DNA of 64,000 nt from Bordetella bronchialis (GTDB lineage Bacteria; Pseudomonadota; Gammaproteobacteria; Burkholderiales; Burkholderiaceae_B), in NCBI RefSeq assembly GCF_001676705.1, contig NZ_CP016170.1, forward strand, positions 4,154,001-4,218,000. The letters are read 5' to 3'. Under the pieces are notes generated by a model that made no database searches, was not told the DNA's origin, and saw only the letters and a program-made list of their open reading frames with translations. The position numbers and the translations under genes were made by a program. This document shows, one piece after another, positions 31,757 through 43,200 of the stretch; position 1 is the stretch's first letter; every line of letters begins with the position of its first letter.

Positions 31757-32395
31757 CTAGAAGGGCCAGATGCCGGAATCCAGCTCGTCCTTGCAGCCGG
31801 CATATTGCTGGCGGAAACGATCGGCGCGCGCCTGCACCTTGCGCGCGACCCCGATCAGCCAGGCCTTGCGGTTGTAGCTGCGGGCGCGATAGCCGCTCCA
31901 GCCTTCGTGATACGCCAGGTATTGCCCGTAGGCGTCCCACTTCGAGACGCCGGTAAGTTTCTGCGTCTTGTCGATGTACCAGCCCATGAAGTCCATGGCG
32001 TCGTCGAAATCGTCGCGGCTGGCGAACCACCGGTTGTTCTGGCTGACGTAGTCGTCCCAGGTCTCGTCCTTGGCCTGGGCGTAGCCATAGGCGGAACTGA
32101 CCCGCCCCCACGGGATGAAGCCCAGCAGATAATCGCGCGGCGGCTTCGCGTCATAGCGGAAGCCGGACTCCTGGAACAGGATGGCGAAGGGCACCTGCAC
32201 GGGCACGCCCCATTTCTTCTGCACGTCCAGGGCCGCCTCGTACCAGTCGTCCTTCTCGCGGAAGATGGCGCACAGGTCGTCCGGATTGCGCGGCGGCGAT
32301 GTCGCGCAGCCCGACAGGAGCAGCGAGCAAGCCAGGACCGCCGCCACGGAGGCCCGGCGCCAGCCCGGAACCGTCGTCCGGCGCGATAGAACCAT
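31757..32395 (-). CDS. Lipoprotein with lytic-transglycosylase-like (SLT) domain
   Basis: 212 aa. Signal peptide with lipobox LLSGC (Cys near residue 30). The mature part contains [21 protein letters not shown], where the E of QESGF is the expected catalytic Glu of SLT transglycosylases, then [14 protein letters not shown] and [22 protein letters not shown]. Likely cleaves peptidoglycan from the outer membrane. Start 32395 or 32413 are both possible, the latter overlapping the preceding MDR gene's stop region. Confidence 0.8.
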   Translation of the reverse strand: MVLSRRTTVPGWRRASVAAVLACSLLLSGCATSPPRNPDDLCAIFREKDDWYEAALDVQKKWGVPVQVPFAILFQESGFRYDAKPPRDYLLGFIPWGRVSSAYGYAQAKDETWDDYVSQNNRWFASRDDFDDAMDFMGWYIDKTQKLTGVSKWDAYGQYLAYHEGWSGYRARSYNRKAWLIGVARKVQARADRFRQQYAGCKDELDSGIWPF

Positions 32396-32402
32396 GCACC
32401 AA

Positions 32403-33419
32403 TCAGGAAACACGAACGAGCAGCTTCCCGAAGTTGGCGCCTTTCAGCATGCCCATGAATGCCCGCGGCGCGTTTTCCAGGCCATCGACGATATCCTCGC
32501 GATAGCGGATCCGGCCGCTGGCCACCGCCTCGCCGACCTCGCGCAGGAAGTCGGGATAGTGCGCGGCGAATTCGGTATTGATGAAGCCGCGCAGCGTCAG
32601 GCTGCGGGAGAGCACCTCGCGCATGGTGGCGGGCAACCGGTCCGGTCCCTGCGCCGGGGCGCCGTCATACTGCGCGATCAGGCCGCACACGGGTACGCGT
32701 GCATACTTGTTCAACAGGGGCAATACCGCCTGCCATACCGCGCCGCCGACATTCTCGAAATACACGTCGATGCCATCCGGGCAGGCGTCCGCCAGCAGCG
32801 CCGGGAAGTCCGGATCGCCATGGTCCACGACCGCGTCGAAGCCCAATTCGTCCTTCACGTGGGCGCACTTCCGCGCCCCGCCAGCGATACCGACGGCCCG
32901 TGCGCCCTGGATCTGCGCCAGCTGTCCCACCAGCGAGCCGACCGGTCCGCTGGCCGCCGCCACCACGACCGTTTCGCCAGTCCTGGGCTGCCCGATGAAG
33001 CGCAGGCCGCTGTAGGCGGTGAAGCCGGGCATGCCCAGCACGCCCAGGCCTGTGCTGACGGGCGCGGCGGCCGGATCCAGCTTGCGCAGGCCGGCGGCGG
33101 CCACATTGGCATGGCTGCGCCAGCCGGTGCGGGCCAGCACGATGTCGCCCACGGCGTAGTCCGGATGGCGCGTGGCGATGACCCGGCCCACGGATTCACC
33201 CTCCATCGCATGTCCCAGCGGCACCGGCGGTGCATAGGATTTCCGTTCGTCCATCCTGCCGCGCATGTAGGGATCCAGCGACAGATAAAGCACCTGCAGC
33301 TGGACCTGGCCTTCCGCGGGTTCGGCCAGGGGCACGGTTTCCTGGCGGAAGTCGCTGGCGCGCACGGCACCTTGCGGACGCGCCGCCAGGACGATCTGGG
33401 TGCAGGACGGGACGGACAT
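32403..33419 (-). CDS. NADP-dependent MDR oxidoreductase (CurA-like)
   Basis: 338 aa zinc-independent medium-chain reductase. [11 protein letters not shown] near residue 50, [11 protein letters not shown] near 130, the NADPH motif [27 protein letters not shown] near 155, and VYFENVGG are characteristic of the leukotriene B4 dehydrogenase/curcumin reductase group. Likely reduces an activated C=C bond of an unknown substrate. ATG at 33419 has GAGG 8 bases upstream; a GTG at 33428 is less likely. Confidence 0.9.
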   Translation of the reverse strand: MSVPSCTQIVLAARPQGAVRASDFRQETVPLAEPAEGQVQLQVLYLSLDPYMRGRMDERKSYAPPVPLGHAMEGESVGRVIATRHPDYAVGDIVLARTGWRSHANVAAAGLRKLDPAAAPVSTGLGVLGMPGFTAYSGLRFIGQPRTGETVVVAAASGPVGSLVGQLAQIQGARAVGIAGGARKCAHVKDELGFDAVVDHGDPDFPALLADACPDGIDVYFENVGGAVWQAVLPLLNKYARVPVCGLIAQYDGAPAQGPDRLPATMREVLSRSLTLRGFINTEFAAHYPDFLREVGEAVASGRIRYREDIVDGLENAPRAFMGMLKGANFGKLLVRVS

Positions 33420-33812
33420 GATGGACACCTCGGAACGGATGGCGGCACGGCGGGGCGCGGCGTACCGCGAACACGTGTGGCGGAAAAGCGGGTCGGAACC
33501 CCGTTATTAAACACCGGATGGCGTGCCGTGACGGATTGCCCCGGCGGATGCGCGGTCCGCGCGCGCCGCCGCGGCACGTACCCCGGGCCAGGGGGCGTCG
33601 CCGGTTGGCCGCCCTGGTCTCCGGGGGCGGCCTGGCGCGTCCGACGGACAAGGCCCCGGCCGGAACCAGCCGGGCCCTGGGCTGTCTGCCCTACGCCTGG
33701 ACGTTGCGCCGTGGCCGCATACTCTTATATAAGATATAAGACCCCTTGCCGCTGCGGCCGCGCGCTACTACAATCCCCGCCGATATTCCCCCAACCACGA
33801 CCAGGGCTATCC
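33420..33812. other. acnB upstream region
   Basis: 393 bases between the divergent MDR gene and acnB. No coding signal. The last 90 bases hold the palindromic operator and a plausible TTGCGC-18-TATAAG promoter at 33704-33733 that the operator overlaps. Nothing else recognised. Confidence 0.6.
33723..33741. promoter_or_regulatory. Operator upstream of acnB (copy of the gntR-mdh element)
   Basis: TCTTATATAAGATATAAGA, identical over 19 bases to 4014-4032 between gntR and mdh; includes the perfect 12-base palindrome. It lies 72 bases before the acnB ATG and overlaps the likely -10 region, consistent with repression. The outer left arm is weaker than in the mdh copy. Confidence 0.75.
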
Positions 33813-36398
33813 ATGCTTGCTACCTATCGCCAACACGTCGCCGAACGCGCGGCACTGGGCGTCCCCCCGCTTCCCCTGTCGGCCCAGCAGACGGCCGACC
33901 TGATTGAACTGCTGAAGGCGCCGCCCGCCGGCGAGGACGCCTTCCTGCTCGACCTGATCACGCACCGCGTCCCGGCCGGCGTGGACGACGCCGCCAAGGT
34001 CAAGGCCTCCTACCTGGCCGCCGTGGCCCTGGGCAAGGAATCGTGTCCTTTGATCGATCGCGCCAAGGCGACGGAACTGCTGGGCACCATGCTCGGCGGC
34101 TACAACATCAGCGCGCTGATCGAACTGCTGGACGATGCGCAAGTGGGCGCCATCGCCGCCAACGGCCTGAAAACCACGCTGCTGATGTTCGATGCCTTCC
34201 ATGACGTCAAGGAAAAGGCGGACAAGGGCAACGCCAACGCCAAGGCCGTGCTGCAAAGCTGGGCCGACGGCGAGTGGTTCACCTCGCGCCCGGAAGTGCC
34301 GCAAAGCATGACCGTGACGGTCTTCAAGGTGACCGGCGAAACCAACACGGACGACCTGTCTCCCGCTCCCGATGCGTGGAGCCGTCCGGACATCCCGCTG
34401 CACGCGCAGGCCATGCTCAAGAACGCGCGTCCCGGCATCGAGCCCGACGAGCCCGGCAAGGTCGGTCCCATCAAGTTCCTGAACCAGCTCAAGGAAAAAG
34501 GCCATCTGGTCGCCTATGTCGGCGACGTGGTCGGCACCGGCTCGTCGCGCAAGTCGGCGACCAACTCCGTGCTGTGGTTCACGGGCCAGGACATCCCCTA
34601 CGTGCCCAACAAGCGCTTCGGCGGCGTCTGCCTGGGCGGCAAGATCGCGCCCATCTTCTACAACACCATGGAAGACGCCGGCGCCCTGCCCATCGAACTG
34701 GACGTGTCGCAAATGAACATGGGCGACGTCGTCGAACTGCGCCCGTACGAAGGCAAGGCGCTGAAAGACGGCAAGGTCATCGCCGAGTTCCAGGTCAAGT
34801 CCGACGTGCTGTTCGACGAAGTCCGCGCCGGCGGCCGCATTCCGCTGATCATCGGCCGCGGCCTGACGGCCAAGGCGCGCGAAGCCCTGGGCCTGCCGCC
34901 TTCCACCCTGTTCCGCCTGCCCGTCAGCCCGGTCGACACCGGCAAGGGCTACACGCTGGGGCAGAAGATGGTCGGCCGCGCCTGCGGCCTGCCCGAGGGC
35001 AAGGGCGTGCGTCCCGGCACCTACTGCGAGCCGCGCATGGCGTCCGTGGGCAGCCAGGACACCACCGGCACCATGACCCGCGACGAACTGAAGGACCTGG
35101 CCTGCCTGGGCTTCTCGGCCGACCTGGTGATGCAGTCCTTCTGCCACACGGCCGCGTACCCCAAGCCGGTGGACGTCAAGACGCACCACACGCTGCCCGC
35201 CTTCATGAGCACGCGCGGCGGCATCTCGCTCAAGCCGGGCGACGGCGTCATCCACTCCTGGCTGAACCGCATGCTGCTGCCCGACACCGTGGGCACCGGC
35301 GGTGATTCGCACACCCGCTTCCCCATCGGCATTTCCTTCCCCGCGGGGTCGGGCCTGGTGGCCTTCGCCGCCGCCACGGGCGTCATGCCGCTGGACATGC
35401 CGGAATCGGTGCTGGTGCGCTTCAAGGGCAAGATGCAGCCCGGCGTGACGCTGCGCGACCTGGTCAACGCGATCCCGCTGTACGCCATCAAGCAGGGCCT
35501 GCTGACGGTCGAAAAGCAGAACAAGAAGAATGTTTTCTCCGGCCGCATCCTGGAAATCGAAGGCCTGCCGGACCTGAAATGCGAACAGGCTTTCGAGCTG
35601 TCCGACGCATCGGCCGAACGTTCGGCCGCGGCCTGCACGGTGCGCCTGAACAAAGAGCCGATCATCGAGTACATCAACAGCAACATCGTCATGCTGAAGT
35701 GGCTGATCGCCAACGGCTACGAGGATGAGCGCTCGATCCGCCGCCGCATCCAGGCCATGGAAGCCTGGCTGGCCAATCCCCAGCTGCTGGAGCCGGATGC
35801 CGACGCCGAATACGCCGCGGTCATCGAGATCGACCTTGCCGACATCAAGGAACCCATCGTCGCCTGCCCCAACGACCCCGACGACGTGAAGACGCTGTCG
35901 GACGTGGCCGGCGCCAAGATCGACGAAGTGTTCATCGGCAGCTGCATGACCAATATCGGCCACTTCCGCGCGGCGTCCAAGCTGCTGGAAGGCAAGCGCG
36001 ATATCCCGGTCAAGCTGTGGGTCGCGCCGCCGACCAAGATGGATGCCCGCCAGCTGACCGAGGAAGGCCATTACGGGACCTTCGGCGCCGCCGGCGCGCG
36101 CACCGAAATGCCGGGCTGCTCGCTGTGCATGGGCAACCAGGCGCAGGTACGCGAAGGCGCGACGGTCATGTCCACCAGCACCCGCAACTTCCCCAACCGC
36201 CTGGGCAAGAACACCAATGTGTACCTGGGCTCCGCGGAACTGGCCGCCATTTGCTCCAAGCTGGGCCGCATCCCGACCCGCGAGGAATACATGGCCGACA
36301 TCGGCGTCGTCAACCAGAACGGCGACAAGATCTACCAGTACCTGAACTTCGACAAGATCGACGACTACAAGGACGTCGCCGACGTCGTGGAAGTCTGA
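33813..36398 (+). CDS. acnB: Bifunctional aconitate hydratase 2 / 2-methylisocitrate dehydratase
   Basis: 861 aa, the AcnB length (E. coli 865). N-terminal HEAT-like and swivel domains (residues 1-390) precede the catalytic part. Iron-sulfur cluster cysteines are in [14 protein letters not shown] and [12 protein letters not shown] near residues 710-775; [30 protein letters not shown] is the substrate loop. Converts citrate to isocitrate, and as known for AcnB can hydrate 2-methyl-cis-aconitate, linking it to prpCD. Start [16 protein letters not shown] matches the family start. It carries the operator shared with gntR-mdh. Confidence 0.97.
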   Translation: MLATYRQHVAERAALGVPPLPLSAQQTADLIELLKAPPAGEDAFLLDLITHRVPAGVDDAAKVKASYLAAVALGKESCPLIDRAKATELLGTMLGGYNISALIELLDDAQVGAIAANGLKTTLLMFDAFHDVKEKADKGNANAKAVLQSWADGEWFTSRPEVPQSMTVTVFKVTGETNTDDLSPAPDAWSRPDIPLHAQAMLKNARPGIEPDEPGKVGPIKFLNQLKEKGHLVAYVGDVVGTGSSRKSATNSVLWFTGQDIPYVPNKRFGGVCLGGKIAPIFYNTMEDAGALPIELDVSQMNMGDVVELRPYEGKALKDGKVIAEFQVKSDVLFDEVRAGGRIPLIIGRGLTAKAREALGLPPSTLFRLPVSPVDTGKGYTLGQKMVGRACGLPEGKGVRPGTYCEPRMASVGSQDTTGTMTRDELKDLACLGFSADLVMQSFCHTAAYPKPVDVKTHHTLPAFMSTRGGISLKPGDGVIHSWLNRMLLPDTVGTGGDSHTRFPIGISFPAGSGLVAFAAATGVMPLDMPESVLVRFKGKMQPGVTLRDLVNAIPLYAIKQGLLTVEKQNKKNVFSGRILEIEGLPDLKCEQAFELSDASAERSAAACTVRLNKEPIIEYINSNIVMLKWLIANGYEDERSIRRRIQAMEAWLANPQLLEPDADAEYAAVIEIDLADIKEPIVACPNDPDDVKTLSDVAGAKIDEVFIGSCMTNIGHFRAASKLLEGKRDIPVKLWVAPPTKMDARQLTEEGHYGTFGAAGARTEMPGCSLCMGNQAQVREGATVMSTSTRNFPNRLGKNTNVYLGSAELAAICSKLGRIPTREEYMADIGVVNQNGDKIYQYLNFDKIDDYKDVADVVEV

Positions 36399-36412
36399 TC
36401 CCCGGCTGAAGC

Positions 36413-36435
36413 AGGCCCGGCATCGCGCCGGGCCT
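36413..36435 (+). terminator. Hairpin after acnB, possible terminator
   Basis: AGGCCCGGC (36413-36421) / GCCGGGCCT (36427-36435), loop ATCGC, 15 bases past the acnB stop. No T-run follows, so it may only protect the transcript end. Confidence 0.45.
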
Positions 36436-36524
36436 GGCCGATGGGCTCGCCCGCCGCCGTGTGGCTTACCGCACGCCGGCGGGCGATTTCATTTTGGCGG
36501 CGTGGCTGCCCCGCCACGCCCATG

Positions 36525-36569
36525 TTGCATGTCGAAGACATATTATTGATAATGCGAATACTTCGCATT
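36525..36569 (+). promoter_or_regulatory. Promoter with Fur-box-like palindrome before the siderophore receptor
   Basis: TTGCAT (36525-36530), 17-base spacer, GATAAT (36548-36553). Overlapping it is AATGCGAATACTTCGCATT (36551-36569), a 19-base palindrome with 8-base arms resembling beta-proteobacterial Fur sites. Iron repression of the downstream receptor is expected; binding is inferred. Confidence 0.6.
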
Positions 36570-36688
36570 TATGTAAACGTTTAGTTTCTTTTGCGAATAA
36601 TCGTGTTCGCATGCCAGGCGTGCATGTAGCCGGATCGACATGGCCCGGACGCCGCGCCGGGCAGCATCAGCCTCCAAGGGATTTCTCC

Positions 36689-38995
36689 ATGCCATATCAC
36701 GCGCCGCAACCGCCCATGCCCGGGCCTGCATCGCCGTCCAGCGCGCGCTCCGCTTCGACCATCGCCCGCCCGGCGCCCTCCGCCCTGGCGCTCGCGCTCC
36801 AGCTGGCGTGGGCCGCGCTGGCCACCGCCGGCGCCACCCTGCCCGCCGCCGCCTGGGCCCAGGCGTCCGCGACGCCGCCGGCGGCCGCCCAGCCCGGGAC
36901 CGTGGGTGCCGGCGCCTCCACGCCGCCCGTGACCACCCTGGCGCCGGTCTCCGTGACCGGGACAGCCATCACGGAGGGCGATACCCTGCCGCCCGTCTAT
37001 CCCGGCGGCCAGGTCGCCAAGGGCGCGCGCCTGGGCATCCTGGGCGAACAGGATGCCGCCAACGTGCCTTTCAGCGTGACCAGCTTCACCTCGCAATTGG
37101 TGGAAGACCAGCAGGCCCGCACGCTGGGGGATGTGCTGCGCAACGATCCGTCCGTCCAGGTCACGCGCGGCTATGGCAACGACGCGCAGTCCTTCGTGGT
37201 GCGCGGTTTCCCGCTGTATGGCGACGATATCTCCTATGGGGGCCTGTTCGGCGTCATGCCGCGGCAGATCATCTCGCCGCAGGGCGCCGAACGGATAGAG
37301 ATCTTCAAGGGCCCCAGCGCCTTCCTGAACGGCGTGCCGCCCGGCGGCTCCGCGGTCGGGGGCATGGTCAATATCGAACCGAAGCGTGCCGGCGACGATC
37401 CGCTGACCCGCGTGTCGGTGGACTACGGCACCTCGTCGCAGCGCGGCGTCAGCGCCGATATCGGCCGGCGCTGGGGCGCCAGCAACCAGTTCGGCATCCG
37501 CGTGAACGCCCTGCAGCGCGAAGGCGATACCGGCATCGACGACGTCGGCAACCGCATTACTTTCGGCTCGGTGGGCCTGGATTATCGGGGCGACCGGTTC
37601 CGTGCTTCGCTGGACGTCGGCTACCAGAAGCAGCGCACCAGCCAGGGGCGACCCATGGTCCAGGTGCTGCCCGGCCAGGACATCCCGGATCCGCCATCCG
37701 CGCGGCACAACTACGCGCAGCCGTGGACGTACTCCATGACGGAGAACACCTTCGGCATGCTGCGCGCGGAATACGACCTGACCGACCGCTGGACCGCCTT
37801 CGCCGCGATCGGCGGCAACCATGCGCGCGAGAAAGGCTCGTATTCGTCGCTGACCGTGGACGGCGACGGCGTGGGCACCGCCAGCCGCCTGGATGTGGTG
37901 CCGTACGAGTCGGATACCTTCGGCATGATGGGCGGCGTGCGCGGCAAGTTCGATACCGGTCCGCTGAAGCACTCGGTGACCGCCGCGTTCTCCGAGGCCT
38001 ACCTGAAGAAAAAAGCCGCCTACACCTTCGGGTCCAGCTTCGCCACGGACCTCTACGACACGCCCTCCGTCCCCTATCCGGCGACCACCTTGCCGTTCGG
38101 CAATTCCGATGACCCGTATGTCACCGGCCGCAACCGCATGACCGGCGTTTCCGTGTCCGACACCCTGTCCTTCCTGGACGACCGCGTCTTCGTGACCCTG
38201 GGCGCGCGCCACCAGAAGATCCAGACGACGACCTACTCGGCGATGACGGGTGTGGAGGACAGCCACTACGACGATTCCGCCACGTCCCCGGTATATGGCC
38301 TGGTCGTCAAGCCGTGGGAACAGGTGTCGCTCTACGCGAACCACATCGAGGGCCTGCAGCAGGGCCTGACCGCGCCGACCACCGCCGTCAACGCCAATAC
38401 GACTTTCGCGCCATCCAAATCCAAGCAGAACGAAGTCGGCGTAAAGCTGGACATGGGCAGCTATGGCGCCAACCTGGCCTTGTTCGAGATCAAGCAGCCC
38501 ACCGGCGTGACCGACCCCGTGACGGGAATCTTCTCGGTGGCGGGCGAGCAGCGCAACCGCGGCGTCGAAATGAACGTCTTCGGCGAACCGGTACGCGGCG
38601 TCCGGCTGATCGGCGGCGTCTCCTTCATCGACGCCACCTTGCGCGATACCAAGAACCCGGACACCGAAGGCAACGACGCCGTCGGCGTGCCGAACTACAC
38701 GGCCGTGCTGAACGCGGAATGGGACCTGCCCTGGGTGCCCGGCCTGACGCTGCAGGGCCGGGTGACCCGCGCGGGCTCCCAGTACCTGGACACCGCCAAC
38801 ACGCAGAAGGTCAAGCCGTGGACGACCCTGGACCTGGGCATGCGCTATGCCATGAAGGTCGAGCGGCACGACGTCGTGTGGCGCCTGGGCGTGGAGAACG
38901 TCACCAACAAGCGCTATTGGTCCTCGGCCAACGGCGGCTATCTGGTCCAGGGCGACCCGCGCACGGTCAAGTTGTCCGTGGCGGTGGACTTCTAG
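36689..38995 (+). CDS. TonB-dependent siderophore receptor
   Basis: 768 aa outer-membrane receptor. Long signal segment (residues about 1-58, ending AAWAQA), TonB-box-like LAPVSVTGT near 90, plug domain (VPFSVTSFTSQLVEDQQARTLGDVLRNDPSVQV, FVVRGFPLYGDDISYGGLFGV, ERIEIFKGPSAFLNG), then a 22-strand barrel ending in aromatic VAVDF. NRGVEMNVFGEP is typical of ferrichrome/ferric-siderophore receptors. Ligand unknown, and no siderophore synthesis genes are nearby. Start 36689 has AAGGGA 8 bases upstream. Likely Fur-controlled. Confidence 0.92.
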   Translation: MPYHAPQPPMPGPASPSSARSASTIARPAPSALALALQLAWAALATAGATLPAAAWAQASATPPAAAQPGTVGAGASTPPVTTLAPVSVTGTAITEGDTLPPVYPGGQVAKGARLGILGEQDAANVPFSVTSFTSQLVEDQQARTLGDVLRNDPSVQVTRGYGNDAQSFVVRGFPLYGDDISYGGLFGVMPRQIISPQGAERIEIFKGPSAFLNGVPPGGSAVGGMVNIEPKRAGDDPLTRVSVDYGTSSQRGVSADIGRRWGASNQFGIRVNALQREGDTGIDDVGNRITFGSVGLDYRGDRFRASLDVGYQKQRTSQGRPMVQVLPGQDIPDPPSARHNYAQPWTYSMTENTFGMLRAEYDLTDRWTAFAAIGGNHAREKGSYSSLTVDGDGVGTASRLDVVPYESDTFGMMGGVRGKFDTGPLKHSVTAAFSEAYLKKKAAYTFGSSFATDLYDTPSVPYPATTLPFGNSDDPYVTGRNRMTGVSVSDTLSFLDDRVFVTLGARHQKIQTTTYSAMTGVEDSHYDDSATSPVYGLVVKPWEQVSLYANHIEGLQQGLTAPTTAVNANTTFAPSKSKQNEVGVKLDMGSYGANLALFEIKQPTGVTDPVTGIFSVAGEQRNRGVEMNVFGEPVRGVRLIGGVSFIDATLRDTKNPDTEGNDAVGVPNYTAVLNAEWDLPWVPGLTLQGRVTRAGSQYLDTANTQKVKPWTTLDLGMRYAMKVERHDVVWRLGVENVTNKRYWSSANGGYLVQGDPRTVKLSVAVDF

Positions 38996-39197
38996 CCCGG
39001 CGTCTCGCCCCTTTCGCGCGCCGCCGCCGGCCGTGGCGGCCACGCCGCCTGGCCGGCGGGACAGCGCTCGCATCGTCGGGCAGGCCGGCCGGGCAAGGTC
39101 AAGAGCCCCTGCCCGTCGTGCCCCCAAGGCATGCCGCGACGCCCCGGGTACACTCGGGCCCATGGAAACTGGGCCTGGGCACCGCCGCCGGGCCGTC

Positions 39198-40094
39198 ATG
39201 GCAATGAAGATAGACCTATCCGCCCTGCAGACGCTGGTGGCCGCCATCGAAGAGCGCAGCCTGGCCAAGGCGGGCGAACGCGAGCATCTGGTTACCTCGG
39301 CCGCCAGCAAGCGCATCGCCGAACTGGAACGCCAGATCGGCACCGCGCTGCTGGTCCGCCACAATCGCGGTGTCGAGCCCACCCCGGCGGGCGCGGCGCT
39401 GTACCACAAGGCCAAGGCCATCCTGACCAGCGTGCGCACGCTGGAGGACCTTTGCGAGGAATTCTCGCCGGACGGCATCCCCAAGATCCGCCTGGCCGCC
39501 AACCGGTCCGCCATTATCGAGTTCCTGCCCAGCGACATCCGCGCCTTCCAGGCGGTCAGCCCGCGGTCGCGCCTGGACCTGGTGGAGGCCTATAGCGGCG
39601 ATATCCCCCGCATGGTGTCCGACCAGGAAGTGGATATCGGCATCTACCATGCGGTCGGCGCGGCGCCCGGCGTGGTGTCCCATCCCTACCGCAGCGACCG
39701 CGTGGTCCTGGTCGTGCCGCTGGGCCACCCCCTGGCCGGCGCCGGCGCCTTGCACCTGGACGACGCCCGCGCCTACGACTTCCTGGGCTATTTCCCGCGC
39801 CACTCCTTCGAGGCCTTCATGGAGCTGGTCGGGCCCACGCTGACCGGACCGCTGAACGTCAAGATCCAGGTGGCCAATTACGAGGCGCGCTGCCGCATGG
39901 TGCGCGAGGGCCTGGGTATCGCCGTCATGCCGGAACCCATCGCCGACACCTATCTGGCCCTGCTCGGGCTGGTCAAGATCCCGCTGCGGGACGCCTGGGC
40001 AAAACGGCAGTTCTATGTCTGCGCGCGCGACCGCGCGCACATGCGGCCCACGGCGGGCGAGCTGTTCGATTTCCTGACCCAGGCCGGCGGCTAG
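39198..40094 (+). CDS. LysR-family transcriptional regulator
   Basis: 298 aa. Helix-turn-helix KIDLSALQTLVAAIEERSLAKAGEREHLVTSAASKRIAELERQIGTALLVRHNRGVEPTPAGAALY (residues 3-66), then the substrate domain (KIRLAANRSAIIEFLPSDIRAF, EVDIGIY, GLGIAVMPEP). It lies 189 bases upstream of fdnG on the same strand, so it may regulate the formate dehydrogenase module, but the link is only positional. Start uncertain between 39162, 39198 and 39204; no strong ribosome site. Confidence 0.86.
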   Translation: MAMKIDLSALQTLVAAIEERSLAKAGEREHLVTSAASKRIAELERQIGTALLVRHNRGVEPTPAGAALYHKAKAILTSVRTLEDLCEEFSPDGIPKIRLAANRSAIIEFLPSDIRAFQAVSPRSRLDLVEAYSGDIPRMVSDQEVDIGIYHAVGAAPGVVSHPYRSDRVVLVVPLGHPLAGAGALHLDDARAYDFLGYFPRHSFEAFMELVGPTLTGPLNVKIQVANYEARCRMVREGLGIAVMPEPIADTYLALLGLVKIPLRDAWAKRQFYVCARDRAHMRPTAGELFDFLTQAGG

Positions 40095-40283
40095 CGCGCG
40101 TGGCCCCATCCCGCGGCGGATCCCGTTCCGCTCGCCACGCCGGGCCTCCAGCGCGCGCCACGCCCGGCACGCGTTGACGGCGGCCGTGCCCAGCCGTATG
40201 CTGCAACGCGGTCGCGGCTTCACAAGAGCCTCGCAATGATCATGCAGACGGTTTTGCTGCACACAATCAAAAGGGAGAGCCCC

Positions 40284-43200
40284 ATGGTCAACATGAACCG
40301 GCGCCAGTTTTTCAAGGTGACCGGCGCGACGCTGGCGGGGTCCAGCCTGGCATTGCTCGGGGCCGCGCCCCGGCAGGCCATGGCGGAAGTCCGCCAATAC
40401 AAGCTCGCGCGCACCACTGAAACCCGCAACACCTGTCCTTATTGCTCGGTGGCTTGCGGGATCCTGATGTACGGGCTTGGCGACGGCGCCAAGAACGCCA
40501 CATCCAGCATCATCCACATCGAAGGCGATCCCGACCACCCCGTCAATCGCGGGACGCTCTGTCCCAAGGGCGCCGCCCTGATCGATTTCATCCACAGCCC
40601 CAACCGCCTGAAGTACCCGGAGTACCGCGCGCCGGGCTCGGACAAGTGGCAGCGGATTTCCTGGGACGAAGCGCTGACGCGCATCACCAGGCTGATGAAG
40701 CAGGACCGCGACGCCAACTTCGTCGAAAAAACGGCGGACGGCAAGACGGTCAACCGCTGGCTGACCACCGGCATGCTGGCCGCCTCTGCCAGCAGCAACG
40801 AGGTCGGCTACATCACGCACAAGACCGTGCGCAGCATGGGGATGCTGGCGTTCGACAACCAGGCTCGTGTCTGACATGGCCCGACGGTGGCAGGTCTTGC
40901 CCCGACGTTCGGCCGTGGCGCGATGACGAACCATTGGGTCGACATCAAGAACGCGGACATCATTCTCATCATGGGCGGCAACGCCGCCGAAGCCCACCCC
41001 TGCGGTTTCAAGTGGGTGACCGAAGCCAAGGCCCATAACAAGGCCAGGCTTATCGTCGTGGATCCGCGCTTCAACCGCTCGGCGTCCGTGGCGGATTTCT
41101 ACGCGCCCATACGTACCGGCACGGATATCCTGTTCCTGGGCGGCGTCATCAACTATCTGATCGCCAACGACAAGATCCATCACGACTACGTCCGCAACTA
41201 TACGGACATGTCCTTCATCGTCCGTTCGGACTTCACGTTCGAGGCCGGGCTGTATTCGGGCTACAACCCCGACAAGCGCAACTACGACCAGTCCACCTGG
41301 GATTACGAGCGGGGCGAGGACGGCTACGTCAAGACCGATCCCACCCTACAGGATCCGCGCTGCGTCTATCAGCTGATGAAGCAGCATTACTCGCGCTATA
41401 CGCCGGAAATGGTCGAGCGTGTCTGCGGCACGCCCAGGGACAAGTTCCTGAAGGTGTGCGAAATGCTGGCCAGCACCGCCACGGCGGGCCGCGCGGCGAC
41501 CATCATGTATGCCCTGGGCTGGACCCAGCATTCGGTGGGCTCGCAGATGATACGCACCGGCGCCATGGTGCAGCTGCTCCTGGGCAATATCGGCATATCC
41601 GGCGGCGGGATGAACGCCCTGCGCGGCCACTCCAATATCCAGGGGCTGACCGACCTGGGGCTGATGTCCAACCTGCTGCCGGGCTACCTGACGCTGCCGG
41701 TGGAAAGCGAACAGGACTTCGAGCAATACATCGGCAAGCGCGCGCTGAAACCGCTGCGGCCCAACCAGCTTAGCTACTGGCAGAACTACCGCAAGTTCCA
41801 CGTCAGCCTGATGAAGGCCTGGTGGGGCCCGGCCGCGACCGCGGAAAACAACTGGGGGTTCGATTACCTGCCCAAGCTGGACCGGCTCTACGACATGCTG
41901 CAGGTCTACGAGCTGATGAACCAGGGCAAGATGAACGGCTACATCGCCCAGGGCTTCAATCCCCTGGCCGCTGCGCCGAACAAGGGCAAGCTGATCCAGG
42001 GCTTCTCCAAGCTGAAGTGGCTGGTCATCATGGATCCGCTGGTCACGGAGACTTCCGAATTCTGGCGCAATTTCGGCGATCACAACGATGTGGATCCGTC
42101 GAAGATCCAGACCGAGGTCTTCCGCCTGCCCACCACCTGTTTCGCCGAGGAAAACGGCGCGCTGGTCAATTCGGGGCGCTGGCTGCAATGGCACTGGAAA
42201 GGCGCCGAGCCGCCGGGCGAGGCCAAGAGCGACATCGAAATCATGTCGCTGCTGTTCACCCGCCTGCGCAGGATGTACCAGCAGGAAGGGGGCAAGTACC
42301 CGGATCCCATCGTCAACCTGGCCTGGCCCTACGCCGATCCGGAAAGCCCCACCGCAGAGGAACTGGCCAAGGAATACACCGGCAAGGCCGTGACCGACCT
42401 GGCCGACCCCAAGGACCCCTCGCGCATCCTGCGGCGGGCGGGCGACCAGCTGGCCAGCTTCGCCGAGCTGCGCGATGACGGCAGCACGTCCAGCGGCTGC
42501 TGGATCTTCGCGGGCGCCTGGGGGCCGGAAGGCAACCTGATGGCGCGGCGCGACAACAGCGATCCGACCGGCATCGGCCAGACGCTGAACTGGGCCTGGG
42601 CCTGGCCGGCCAACCGCCGCGTGCTGTACAACCGCGCCTCCTGCGACCCCTCGGGCAAGCCGTTCAACCCGCGGCGCAACCTGGTGTCCTGGAACGGCAA
42701 GGCCTGGGTGGGCGCCGACGTGCCCGACTTCAAGCTGGACGAGAATCCCGCCGGCGGCATGGGACCCTTCATCATGAATCCGGAGGGCGTGGCGCGCTTC
42801 TTCTCGCGCAACGGCCTGGCCGAAGGCCCCTTCCCCGAACACTACGAACCCTTCGAGAACCCGCTGGGCTACAACCCCCTGCATCCGCAGGCCAAGGGCG
42901 TGACCAGCAACCCGGCGGCGCGCGTGTTCAAGGACGACCTGGCGGCCATGGGAACGGTGGACAAATTCCCCTATGTGGCCACCACCTATCGCCTGACGGA
43001 GCATTTCCACTACTGGACCAAGCATTGCCACATCAACGCGGTCCTGCAACCGGAGCAGTTCGTGGAAATCGGCGAGGCCATGGCCAAGGAACTGGGCATC
43101 GCCAACGGGACGCGGGTCAAGGTGTCCTCCAACCGCGGGCACATCACCGCCGTGGCGCTGGTCACCAAGCGGATACGGCCCATGCAGGTGGAAGGCAAAC

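Noticed and set aside
32181..33812. Upstream in-frame extension of acnB by over 500 codons
   Set aside because: The extension runs through the MDR gene on the other strand and the operator; the family start [16 protein letters not shown] is at 33813.
36581..39538. 985-codon antisense open frame over the siderophore receptor
   Set aside because: Complementary to a clear TonB receptor with plug and barrel motifs; no recognisable domain in the antisense product.
40236..40874. fdnG reading as a pseudogene broken by a nonsense mutation
   Set aside because: The TGA sits at the selenocysteine site, a SECIS follows, and selA/selB/selC are adjacent.
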